Assembly (NCBI GenBank): GCA_031264825.1
Contig: JAISDL010000162.1
Span: forward strand, 1-14,357
Source: Accumulibacter sp.
Lineage (GTDB): Bacteria > Pseudomonadota > Gammaproteobacteria > Burkholderiales > Rhodocyclaceae
Length of the DNA: 14,357 nucleotides
Direction of reading: 5' to 3'
Shown here: piece after piece, positions 1-6,569 of the stretch
Layout: each line of letters opens with the position of its first letter
How positions within the stretch are numbered: position 1 is the stretch's first letter
Program-made: the position numbers and the translations under genes
Notes under the pieces: model-generated
Told to the model about the DNA's origin: nothing
Seen by the model: the letters and a program-made list of their open reading frames with translations, nothing else
Database searches by the model: none

Positions 1-599
1 CGGCAGTACGAGGCGAGGTCGCGCGTTTTGGAATGGCAGACGCTGACCGTCGCGCCCGCGTGCATCAGAAGAAGCGCCGTCGGTTTGCCGACGATGTTCG
101 AGCGACCGACGACGACGGCGTCCTTTCCGGCGACGTCGATGTTTTCCGACTCGAAAAATTTCATGATCCCGTAAGGCGTGCAGGGGACGAAGCGCGGTTT
201 CCCCTGGAGAAGCGCGCCGGCGTTTTCCGGCCTGAAGCCGTCGACGTCCTTTTCCGGCGCGATCGCGTCGATGATCGCGTCGGGGTCGAAGGCCTCGGGG
301 AGCGGAAGCTGGACGAGGACGCCGTGAATACGGGGGTCGGCGTTGAGTTCGGCGATTTTGTCGAAAACACGTTGCGGCGGAACGTCGGCGGGACAAAGAT
401 GTTTTTCGGAGCGAATGCCGGCCTGCGCGCAGGCCTCGACCTTGTTACGGACGTAGATTTGCGACGCGGGCGCCTCGCCGACGAGGACGACCGCAAGCCC
501 CGGCCGGACGCCCGCACGCGCGAGCGCATCGGCGCGCAGCGCAAATTCGGGGCGCAATTTTTGCGAGAGCGCCTTTCCGTCGAGAATGCGCGCCGTCAT
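1..599 (-). CDS. folD: FolD, methylene-THF dehydrogenase/cyclohydrolase (3' end missing)
   Basis: Bifunctional cytoplasmic enzyme of one-carbon metabolism: NADP-dependent oxidation of 5,10-methylene-THF to methenyl-THF, then hydrolysis to 10-formyl-THF. The 199 visible residues start MTARILDGKALSQKL and show the family landmarks in order: the active-site YVRNK (Y49, K53), QLPLP at 97-101, the KDVDGF block at 117-122, PCTP at 139-142, and the nucleotide-binding GRSNIVGKP at 165-173. The family is usually about 285 residues, so roughly the last third lies beyond base 1. The ATG (597-599) overlaps the tkt TGA (596-598) as ATGA on the minus strand, which fixes the start and implies translational coupling to tkt. 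No missing key residue or frameshift is seen in the visible part. Confidence 0.96.
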   Translation of the reverse strand, partial: MTARILDGKALSQKLRPEFALRADALARAGVRPGLAVVLVGEAPASQIYVRNKVEACAQAGIRSEKHLCPADVPPQRVFDKIAELNADPRIHGVLVQLPLPEAFDPDAIIDAIAPEKDVDGFRPENAGALLQGKPRFVPCTPYGIMKFFESENIDVAGKDAVVVGRSNIVGKPTALLLMHAGATVSVCHSKTRDLASYC

Positions 600-2605
600 G
601 AGCGTGCGAGGACCGCTTCGACGGCGTCTACGACGCGCGAAACCGTCAAACCCAGAAATTCGAAGACTTGCGCCGCCGGCGCGCTTTCGCCGAAACGGTC
701 GATCCCGACGACGGCGCCGTCGAGTCCCGTATAGCGCTCCCACCCGGCGGTCACGCCGGCTTCGACCGCGACGCGCGGGACGCCGCGCGGCAGAACCGAC
801 GCGCGGTAAGCCGCGTCCTGGCGGTCGAAAACGTGTGTCGACGGCATCGAGACGACACGCACCGGGATCCCTTTCGCGTCGAGCGCCTTCTTGGCATCGA
901 CCGCGAGCGCGACTTCGGAACCCGTCGCAAGGACAATCGCTTTCGGCGCGCCCGCGCAATCGGAGAGAACGTAGCCGCCGCGCCGGATCGCCGCGATTTG
1001 TTCCGCGCTCCGCGCCTGATGCGGCAGATTCTGGCGTGTCAGGATCAGCGCCGTCGGCGTCTCCGTGTGTTCGAGCGCGGCCTGCCACGCGACGAAAGTC
1101 TCGACCGAGTCGCAGGGGCGCCAGACGTCGAGGTTCGGAACGAGGCGCAGGGACGCGGTCTGCTCGACCGGCTGGTGCGTCGGCCCGTCCTCGCCGACGC
1201 CGATGGAGTCGTGCGTGAAGACGTAGATCGGGTTGATCCGCATCAGCGCGGCCATGCGGATCGCGTTGCGCGCGTATTCGGAAAACATCAGGAAGGTCCC
1301 GCCGAAAGGTCGAAAACCGCCGTGCAGGACGATCCCGTTCATGATCGCGGCCATCCCGAATTCGCGGACGCCGTAATGGAGATAATTTCCGCCCGCGTCG
1401 GGCGCGTCGGGCGAATACGGGCGGCAAGCCTTCCACTGCGTCAGGTTCGAGGGCGAAAGGTCGGCCGACCCGCCGACGAATTCCGGGACGAAGGGCGCGA
1501 GCGCGGTGATCGCGTTCTGCGACGCCTTGCGCGTTGCGAGCGACTCGGCTTTTTCGACGATCGCGGCGAGCGCCGCATCGGCGCGCGGCGCGTAATCGGC
1601 GCGAAGCGCGCGTTGGGTACGGCGCTCGAACTCGGCGGCGGCGTCCGGGTAAGCTTTGCGGTACGCGGAAAAAAGCGCCGTCCATTCTTCCTCGCGCGCT
1701 TTCCCTGCCTCCTGCGCGTTCCACGCGGCGCGGGCGGCCAAAGGGACTTCAAACGGCGCGCCGAGAAACTCGATCGACGCGCGCATTGCCGCGACCTCGT
1801 CTTTCCCGAGCGGAGAACCGTGAATCTCGTGCGTCCCCGCCTTGTTCGGCGCCCCCTTGCCGATGAGCGTCTTGCAGAGAATCAGCGTCGGCTTTTCAGA
1901 CTGCGCTTTGGCAGCCGCGATCGCGCGGTCGACGGCGTCGACGTTGTTCCCGTCGACCGCGCGGATCACGTTCCAGCCGTAGGCCTCGAAACGCTTCGGC
2001 GTATCGTCGGCAAACCACGCGGCGACGCGCCCGTCGATCGAAATCCCGTTGTCGTCGTAAAGCGCGATCAGTTTCGAGAGCTTCCACGTCCCGGCGAGCG
2101 AGGCCGCCTCGTGCGAAATTCCCTCCATCATGCAGCCGTCGCCGAGAAAGACGTAGGTGTGATGGTCGACGATCGGAAAAGCGTCGCGGTTGAATTCGGC
2201 GGCGAGCAGTTTTTCGGCGAGCGCGAAACCGACGGCGTTTGCAAGCCCCTGCCCGAGCGGGCCGGTCGTCGTCTCGACTCCGGGCGTATGCCCGTATTCG
2301 GGGTGTCCGGGCGTTTTGCTGTGGAGTTGGCGGAAGCGCTCGATTTCGGAGAGCGGCAAATCGTAGCCCGTCAAATGCAGGAGCGCGTAAAGCAGAGCCG
2401 AAGCGTGCCCGTTCGAAAGGACGAAGCGGTCGCGGTCGGGCCATTTCGGGTCGGTCGGGTTGTGCTTCAAATGGCGATGCCAGAGCGCCGTCGCCATTTC
2501 GGCCATTCCGAGCGGCGCGCCGGGGTGCCCCGAATTCGCCGCCTCGATCGCGTCGATGGAAAGAGCGCGGAGCGCGTTGGCCAGCATGGCCGTTTGGATT
2601 GGCAT
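596..2605 (-). CDS. tkt: Transketolase
   Basis: Thiamine-diphosphate enzyme that moves two-carbon ketol units between sugar phosphates in the pentose phosphate pathway (cytoplasm). The 669-residue product has the usual full length. SGHPGAPLG at 25-33 carries the conserved His27; the ThDP/metal motif starts at G155-D156-G157 and ends near N186 (YDDNG); the central pyrimidine domain contains HDSIGVGEDGPTHQP, the transketolase signature; a transketolase C-terminal domain follows. The chosen ATG aligns with the normal N terminus (ANALRALSIDAIEAANSGHP), with a weak GGGAAA ribosome site about 6-9 bases upstream. It is the first gene of a pair with folD, which begins inside its stop codon. Long open frames on the opposite strand here are codon-bias shadows. 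Confidence 0.97.
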   Translation of the reverse strand: MPIQTAMLANALRALSIDAIEAANSGHPGAPLGMAEMATALWHRHLKHNPTDPKWPDRDRFVLSNGHASALLYALLHLTGYDLPLSEIERFRQLHSKTPGHPEYGHTPGVETTTGPLGQGLANAVGFALAEKLLAAEFNRDAFPIVDHHTYVFLGDGCMMEGISHEAASLAGTWKLSKLIALYDDNGISIDGRVAAWFADDTPKRFEAYGWNVIRAVDGNNVDAVDRAIAAAKAQSEKPTLILCKTLIGKGAPNKAGTHEIHGSPLGKDEVAAMRASIEFLGAPFEVPLAARAAWNAQEAGKAREEEWTALFSAYRKAYPDAAAEFERRTQRALRADYAPRADAALAAIVEKAESLATRKASQNAITALAPFVPEFVGGSADLSPSNLTQWKACRPYSPDAPDAGGNYLHYGVREFGMAAIMNGIVLHGGFRPFGGTFLMFSEYARNAIRMAALMRINPIYVFTHDSIGVGEDGPTHQPVEQTASLRLVPNLDVWRPCDSVETFVAWQAALEHTETPTALILTRQNLPHQARSAEQIAAIRRGGYVLSDCAGAPKAIVLATGSEVALAVDAKKALDAKGIPVRVVSMPSTHVFDRQDAAYRASVLPRGVPRVAVEAGVTAGWERYTGLDGAVVGIDRFGESAPAAQVFEFLGLTVSRVVDAVEAVLARS

Positions 2606-2753
2606 AATCGGTTTCCCAGGGTTGAGCGAAAAACCGGCAAGATTCCGCCTCGCCGGAGGCTTTGCCGCTTGCGCGGCCTAAAGCCCGTTTTCGACCCGCC
2701 GACGGTTCACGGACGGAAGAAGCGCCGGTTTCGCGCGTTTTTCAAGTTTCGCT
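2606..2753 (-). other. tkt 5' leader with hairpin
   Basis: Predicted untranslated leader of about 140 bases between the tkt promoter and its ATG. It holds a perfect short hairpin (GCCTC 2647-2651, four-base loop, GAGGC 2656-2660) and more GC-rich partial symmetry around 2661-2680. No T-tract follows the hairpin on the minus strand, so it is not an obvious attenuator, and no known riboswitch is recognised. No gene fits here. Confidence 0.4.
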
Positions 2754-2782
2754 ATTCTATCCGCGCGAAGCACGGGTGTCAC
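2754..2782 (-). promoter_or_regulatory. sigma70-type promoter for tkt-folD
   Basis: On the minus strand GTGACA (revcomp of 2777-2782; 5/6 to TTGACA) is followed after exactly 17 bases by TAGAAT (revcomp of 2754-2759; 5/6 to TATAAT). Transcription would start near 2747 and run into tkt. Both boxes and the spacing are close to ideal; function is inferred. Confidence 0.7.
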
Positions 2783-2822
2783 TCGGAGCAGAGGACTGAG
2801 GACAGAAGACAGATCAGTTAGG

Positions 2823-2868
2823 GCGGCTTCGCCGCTGGAGAAAAATCCACGAGGCGGGCAAGATGCCC
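2823..2868. repeat. Two small intergenic hairpin elements
   Basis: GCGGC-ttc-GCCGC (2823-2835) and GGGCA-aga-TGCCC (2856-2868) are perfect short hairpins about 20 bases apart. The second, with its flanks (gcgggcaagatgcccacactcc), resembles a sequence I recall from intergenic repeats of many proteobacteria. They encode nothing convincing. Confidence 0.5.
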
Positions 2869-2883
2869 ACACTCCCAGAGTGC

Positions 2884-2990
2884 ATAGGTTGGGGTGAGCG
2901 CAGCGATGCCCAACGATTCCGCAGGCGCATCTCGGCGGTATAGGTTGGCGGTGAGCGTAGCGAACCCCAACGATTCCGTATGCGCTTATC
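2884..2990 (-). repeat. Two tandem REP-like palindromic units (inverted relative to the 3491-3711 array)
   Basis: Two units begin ATAGGTTGG at 2884 and 2940 (56 bases apart). Each runs through GGTGAGCG-AGCGA-CCCAACGATTCCG and a spacer like that of the array at 3491-3711, read on the other strand. The core is an imperfect palindrome (GGTTGG...CCAAC with inner GAGCG/CGAA). The units differ at several bases, so they are diverged copies. The 5' TAGG next to a palindrome is reminiscent of REP elements moved by RAYT-type Y1 transposases, but no such enzyme gene is in the window. Confidence 0.85.
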
Positions 2991-3021
2991 GGGTATCAGG
3001 AAATAGATGAAAACCGATTTC

Positions 3022-3074
3022 AACCGCGAAAGGCGCGAAAGGTCTGTATTTACTTTTTCGCGTTTTTCGCGGTT
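3022..3074. repeat. Long inverted repeat (about 19-bp stem)
   Basis: The left arm 3022-3040 (AACCGCGAAAGGCGCGAAA) pairs with the right arm at about 3056-3074 (TTTCGCG..TTTCGCGGTT) around a loop of about 15 bases. The only departures are two G-T wobbles, which still pair in RNA. It lies downstream of the DUF1902 gene and upstream of the tkt promoter, both on the minus strand, so it could act as a terminator or transcript-end structure, but no clean T-tract follows. A second hairpin (CTCGC 3106-3110 / GCGAG 3122-3126) sits between it and the next REP-like unit. Confidence 0.7.
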
Positions 3075-3127
3075 CTTGTCTTCTGAACCCTGATCACTGA
3101 AATGGCTCGCGCTTCGCGCAAGCGAGA

Positions 3128-3160
3128 CGTTGGGCATCGCTCCGCTCACCCCAACCTATG
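3128..3160 (+). repeat. Single REP-like palindromic unit at the 3' end of the DUF1902 gene
   Basis: CGTTGGGCATCGCTCCGCTC followed by ACCCCAACCTATGC is one copy of the same palindrome family as 2884-2990 and 3491-3711, in the orientation of the latter. Its CTA (3156-3158) is read on the minus strand as the TAG stop of the DUF1902 gene, so the element abuts and supplies the end of that gene. Confidence 0.8.
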
Positions 3161-3377
3161 CACTAAAGCGCAAGGAGTCGGAATCGACGGGTAGCGCGTT
3201 CAGTTCGACGAGTTCCGGCGCCAGTTCCCAAACCCGGTCATGAAGTGCGTCGAGCGTCTCGGCCTCCGTCACCAGATGCAAGTCATCACAGACGGCGGTA
3301 TAGAAACCGTCGGCGTAAGTAACGCTCACGATCAGCGGCGGATTCAGCACATCCGGCCGTTTGGCGACAAGGTTCAT
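3156..3377 (-). CDS. DUF1902 / HicB-like small protein
   Basis: A 73-residue protein, MNLVAKRPDVLNPPLIVSVT... ending DSDSLRFSA. The pattern (beta strand LIVSVTYADGFYTAVCDD, then LHLVTEAETLDALHDRVWELAPELVELN) matches my knowledge of DUF1902, a small HicB/TTHA1013-like alpha/beta fold often met as antitoxin or orphan. The start at 3377 is preferred because GGAGG stands five bases upstream and a promoter at 3409-3437 falls inside the longer open frame that would start at 3479. No HicA-like toxin is seen next to it, so a toxin-antitoxin role is only a possibility. The stop codon (TAG) lies inside a REP-like repeat, and repeats of the same family lie on both sides. Confidence 0.8.
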   Translation of the reverse strand: MNLVAKRPDVLNPPLIVSVTYADGFYTAVCDDLHLVTEAETLDALHDRVWELAPELVELNALPVDSDSLRFSA

Positions 3378-3408
3378 CGCGGCCTCCAGGGTAGCCATAG
3401 ATGTCCGA

Positions 3409-3437
3409 ATTATGGTCGGCTCGCGTCTTCTTGGCAA
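3409..3437 (-). promoter_or_regulatory. sigma70-type promoter for the DUF1902 gene
   Basis: On the minus strand TTGCCA (revcomp of 3432-3437; 5/6) and CATAAT (revcomp of 3409-3414; 5/6) are 17 bases apart. The transcript would start near 3402, about 25 bases before the start codon at 3377 with its GGAGG. It supports the shorter gene model. Confidence 0.65.
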
Positions 3438-3490
3438 GCCTCGGCGTGTTTTCAAGCCTTCCAAACCGTCTTCCATCATTCACACGCAAA

Positions 3491-3711
3491 CGGAATCGTT
3501 GGGGTTCGCTGCGCTCACCGCCAACCTATACCGCCGAGGTGCGCCTACGGAATCGTTGGGGTTCGCTGCGCTCACCGCCAACCTATACCGCCGAGATGCG
3601 CCTGCGGAATCGTTGGGGTTCGCTGCGCTCACCGCCAACCTATACCGCCGAGATGCGCCTGCGGAATCGTTGGGGTTCGCTACGCTCACCACCAACCTAT
3701 ACCGGCGGAGG
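3491..3711 (+). repeat. 57-bp tandem array of REP-like units, four copies
   Basis: CGGAATCGTTGGGGTTCGCT recurs at 3491, 3548, 3605 and 3662: exact 57-base spacing. Each unit is an imperfect palindrome (GTTGGGGT...ACCGCCAAC) followed by CTATACCGCCGAG-TGCGCCT as connector. Units 2 and 3 are almost identical; unit 4 has tac for tgc and a changed tail, and unit 1 a slightly different connector. Because 57 is divisible by three, all frames stay open through the array and give false repetitive ORFs (RNRWGSLRSPPTYTAE type). There are no unique spacers, so this is not CRISPR. Confidence 0.95.
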
Positions 3712-3730
3712 GCACGCCGTGGCCCGACGA

Positions 3731-3777
3731 AATTTTTTCAAAAAATTGTTGTGCCGCCACGAAATACGTGTTATACA
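3731..3777 (+). promoter_or_regulatory. AT-rich palindrome and weak promoter candidate
   Basis: AATTTTTT-C-AAAAAATT (3731-3747) is a perfect AT palindrome in otherwise GC-rich DNA. TTGTGC (3749-3754) and TATACA (3772-3777) follow, 17 bases apart. The -35 match is poor (3/6) but the AT block sits where an UP element would. It could start a transcript through the (CT)30 tract toward the pilus operon. The AT-rich stretch continues to about 3860 and includes TAATATCATAT (3791-3801) and a 10-base direct repeat AACAGAGCA(G/A) near 3844-3863. Confidence 0.25.
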
Positions 3778-3890
3778 GCTTCCGATTGTGTAATATCATA
3801 TCGGTGCTGTGTGTATCAAGCGTAATTCGCAGCGCTTGCCTTGTAACAGAGCAGAACAGAGCAATAAACAGACACTTTCGGGAGCTGTCA

Positions 3891-4268
<378 letters not shown>

Positions 4269-4281
4269 AGCGCCTTCCGGG

Positions 4282-4341
4282 CGTGCCGCCGTTTTGAGCG
4301 CGGCGTCCGGCAGGTTTTTTCATCCAGCCGCAGCCTTGCGG
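4282..4341 (+). promoter_or_regulatory. Leader structures before prepilin 1
   Basis: TGCCGCCG near 4284-4291 can pair in part with the CGGCGTCCGGCA that ends near 4312, with an internal bulge, followed by GG and six T (4315-4320): a weak terminator or attenuator shape. A second small hairpin, CCGCA-gcct-TGCGG (4328-4341), sits 16 bases before the ribosome site. I find no convincing sigma70 or sigma54 promoter between the 4231 terminator and the gene. Confidence 0.3.
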
Positions 4342-4356
4342 TGTTTACAACTGAAA

Positions 4357-4370
4357 CAGGAGTCATCGTG
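4357..4370 (+). promoter_or_regulatory. Ribosome binding site deciding the GTG start of prepilin 1
   Basis: CAGGAG (4357-4362) lies five bases before GTG (4368-4370). An in-frame GTG at 4341 lacks such a site and would add residues before an already normal prepilin leader. Confidence 0.75.
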
Positions 4371-5192
4371 AGCAAAGATAAGCTAAACGGTTCGTTCGGC
4401 GCGCGCGGCTTCACGCTCGTCGAAATGAGCGTCGTTCTCGTCGTCATCGGCGTCATTCTGGGGGCGATTTCGATCGGCAAGGACGTCCAGCGCAACGCCG
4501 AATACGCGCGGATCAAGCAGAAATTCATCGACCAATGGGCGCTTTCGTACAACGTCTACGTCCAGCGGACCGGCTACCCGCCGGGAGACAGCCAGCAGCA
4601 GCCGCGGTGGATGGTCGGAGGCGCCTATTACACAGGCTCAGGTGGCGTTATTTCTGGCGGAGCCAATGACGGGGCCCTTCCAGGTTCGATTTGCCACAAC
4701 CAAGCCTCAACTCTGGCTGTGAACCTGAGGGCTCCTATAGAACCAAACGGCCTAGGCCCTTTCGATTTGCGCGAATTGATGCTGAAAGCCGGCGTGCGGA
4801 TGCCGCCGGGACGCGCCGAAGGACTTGAGGACCGTTACGTCTATCTCGATACGAACGGCAACCCGCAGGAAATCCAGGTCTGCTTTCAATGGAATCGACC
4901 GGGATCCACTGTGTCTCCAGAAGGTTCCGGGAACGTCATGGTGATCGCCGGCTTGACGCCCGACCTCGCGCGCGCGCTCGACCAGATGATCGACGGCAAG
5001 GCCGACGCCTTGGAAGGCGTTTTCCGGCAAGCGGGGGTTGCGAATGGCGTCGGCAACGTGGCGGGCGTCGAGTGGTCGGCGAACAACACTGTCGCAATGG
5101 GGGGTGGTCTCCCCGGTGGGCAAGTTCTCGGAGCCACGCTTGATGAAGACCAAGTGGCAACCGTCACCGCCGTTTACAAAATGAACCAATGA
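4368..5192 (+). CDS. Type IV prepilin 1 (likely major pilin)
   Basis: A 274-residue prepilin. A charged 14-residue leader ends in G14, then F15-TLVE with E19 as the +5 glutamate, then a hydrophobic helix (about 20-36), as required for a PilD-type peptidase. Blocks shared with the next gene are VQRNAE-ARI-QKF (40-53), LRELMLKAG (134-142), RAEGLEDR, VCFQW, the LTPDLARALDQMIDGKADALEG block (196-221) and EWSANNT. C109 and C172 have counterparts in the paralogue and may form a disulfide. Residues about 85-130 use codons less GC-biased than the rest, suggesting an exchanged surface-exposed segment. As first gene of the operon with a good ribosome site it is a plausible major subunit; which paralogue is major cannot be told from sequence. 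Confidence 0.9.
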   Translation: MSKDKLNGSFGARGFTLVEMSVVLVVIGVILGAISIGKDVQRNAEYARIKQKFIDQWALSYNVYVQRTGYPPGDSQQQPRWMVGGAYYTGSGGVISGGANDGALPGSICHNQASTLAVNLRAPIEPNGLGPFDLRELMLKAGVRMPPGRAEGLEDRYVYLDTNGNPQEIQVCFQWNRPGSTVSPEGSGNVMVIAGLTPDLARALDQMIDGKADALEGVFRQAGVANGVGNVAGVEWSANNTVAMGGGLPGGQVLGATLDEDQVATVTAVYKMNQ

Positions 5193-5202
5193 AGGGACGA
5201 CC

Positions 5203-6063
5203 ATGAATGCGTACCGCAGAGGCGGCGCCGGTCCGGCGCTCGAAGCGGGTTTTTCGCTCCTCGAAATCGCCGTCGTTCTCGGCGTCGCGGCGATCATCCT
5301 CGGCAGCGTCATCACGGCGGGGCGGGGCGTCCAGCGCAATGCCGAAAACAGCCGCATCGCGCAGAAGTTCGTCTTCGAGTGGAAGCGGGTTTACGACGAG
5401 TATTTTCAGCGCGCGGGCGTCGTCGTCGGCGACAGCCAGATCGCGCCGACCTTCATGATCAACGGGAGCGAAACCGAGATCGGCGGGCAGTCGGTCGGGC
5501 GAGGCAACCTCGCCGGCAACGTCGCGGGTGTACCGGAGAATTACCGGAACACCGGGCTGAAGGTCTGCCACGGGCAGGGCTACCCGCGCGATTCGGTCGG
5601 CCCGGGCGACCGGGGCCTCGCGCGGCAGGATCTGCGCGACCTGATGCTGAAGGCCGGGCTGCGGATGCCGGCGGGGCGCGCCGAGGGCATGGAAGACCGC
5701 GCTGTATACAACGACAGCAACAGCAACGCGACCGAGGTGCAGGTCTGCTTTCAGTGGAACCCGCCGGGGACGATCAGCGGCGCGGGCAACGTGATGGTGC
5801 TGCGCGGCCTGACGCCCGACCTCGCGCGCTACCTCGATTCCCTGATCGACGGCAAGGCCGACGCGCTCGAAGGGCTATTCCGGCAGCAGGACGTGCGGAT
5901 GAACACGAGCGAGCCGTCGAGCCAGCGTCCCGGGCGCGAATGGAGCGCGAACAATACCTTCGGGGTCGGCGAGGCGCAGTTTCAGTCGGCTGAGACGACC
6001 GGCGGCAACCGGAACGAGGATCGCGTCGTCCTCATGACCGCGCACTGGGCGATGAATCAATGA
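5203..6063 (+). CDS. Type IV prepilin 2, tandem paralogue of prepilin 1
   Basis: A 286-residue prepilin. The leader ends at G16, followed by F17-SLLE with E21 at +5 and a hydrophobic helix to about residue 40. It repeats the block order of prepilin 1: VQRNAE (43-48), LRDLMLKAGLRM (from 144), RAEGMEDR, VCFQW, LTPDLARYLDSLIDGKADALEG and EWSANNT. C122 and C182 correspond to C109 and C172 of prepilin 1. The segment between the N-terminal and LRDLM blocks is unrelated in sequence to that of prepilin 1 and here keeps the GC-rich codon use of the operon. It starts ten bases after prepilin 1 with AAGGGA five bases upstream. The C-terminal block recalls motifs near the C terminus of other type IV and MSHA-type pilins. 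It probably arose by duplication. Confidence 0.9.
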   Translation: MNAYRRGGAGPALEAGFSLLEIAVVLGVAAIILGSVITAGRGVQRNAENSRIAQKFVFEWKRVYDEYFQRAGVVVGDSQIAPTFMINGSETEIGGQSVGRGNLAGNVAGVPENYRNTGLKVCHGQGYPRDSVGPGDRGLARQDLRDLMLKAGLRMPAGRAEGMEDRAVYNDSNSNATEVQVCFQWNPPGTISGAGNVMVLRGLTPDLARYLDSLIDGKADALEGLFRQQDVRMNTSEPSSQRPGREWSANNTFGVGEAQFQSAETTGGNRNEDRVVLMTAHWAMNQ

Positions 6064-6569
6064 ATACCGAAGCCGGATCGAAAGAATGGAAGCGGGCGCG
6101 AAGAGGAAAGATCGTCTTCGCCGTGGCGATGGTCTGCCTGCTCGCCGTCTCGACGCCGTTTTATTTTTACGCGCGGCACCGTTTGGAGCGGAGCCGCGCG
6201 GACGGCGTTTTCGCGGCGCGCGTTTTTCAGGAGGCGCAGCGGATGGAAGCGAATGTGCTCGGGAACGAGCGATTCAACGCGCTTGCGCGGGAATTGCAGG
6301 CGGCCGCGTCGAAAAAAGGCCTGTCGCCCGCACACTGGGCCGAGCGCCGCGTCAATCTGCGGCAGGGCAATCTTTCGCGCGACGAGATGAACGAACTGCT
6401 TTTTTCGATCGCGCGCACCGAGAGCCGCTTTTTTCACGTTGAAGAGTTCGACGTTTCGGTCACGCGCGACGAAGGCGGGCTGTTCTCGCCGCCGCTCCGC
6501 GTCAATTCGCCGATGTCGGCGACGGTCAAAGGGACGCTCGTTTTCCTGGCGAGGAGCGGCCCGCAATGA
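6060..6569 (+). CDS. PilO/GspM/MshJ-like inner-membrane assembly protein (small)
   Basis: 169 residues. A basic cytoplasmic N terminus (to about 17) is followed by one membrane segment (about 18-38, IVFAVAMVCLLAVSTPFYFY), a helical stretch rich in Arg/Glu/Ala, and a C-terminal beta-rich segment (FFHVEEFDVSVTRDEG... ATVKGTLVFLAR). This layout, with the position just before an MshI-like gene, suggests an alignment-complex protein of the PilO/GspM/MshJ kind; that is inference, as no signature motif is seen. It is shorter than typical PilO (about 200). Its ATG overlaps the stop of prepilin 2 (ATGA at 6060-6063), and its stop overlaps the next start. Confidence 0.7.
   Translation: MNTEAGSKEWKRARRGKIVFAVAMVCLLAVSTPFYFYARHRLERSRADGVFAARVFQEAQRMEANVLGNERFNALARELQAAASKKGLSPAHWAERRVNLRQGNLSRDEMNELLFSIARTESRFFHVEEFDVSVTRDEGGLFSPPLRVNSPMSATVKGTLVFLARSGPQ

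Noticed and set aside
668..2821. 717-codon plus-strand open frame opposite tkt
   Set aside because: It is antisense to a complete, clearly conserved transketolase; composition is Arg-rich and without domains, as expected from GC-rich codon bias.
2814..3149. 111-codon minus-strand frame in the spacer
   Set aside because: It is made of the repeat-derived strings (RNRWGSLRSP, VGILPAS) and hairpin DNA; not a credible protein.
3378..3479. N-terminal extension of the DUF1902 protein to an upstream ATG
   Set aside because: The promoter at 3409-3437 and the GGAGG before 3377 fit the short form; the extension is Arg-rich and unlike the family.
3491..3711. CRISPR array
   Set aside because: Units are contiguous 57-bp copies with no unique spacers and no cas genes are nearby.
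3240..3890. Long plus-strand frames through the tandem repeats
   Set aside because: They overlap the DUF1902 gene in antisense and consist of 19-residue repeats caused by the 57-bp array; no start site supports them.
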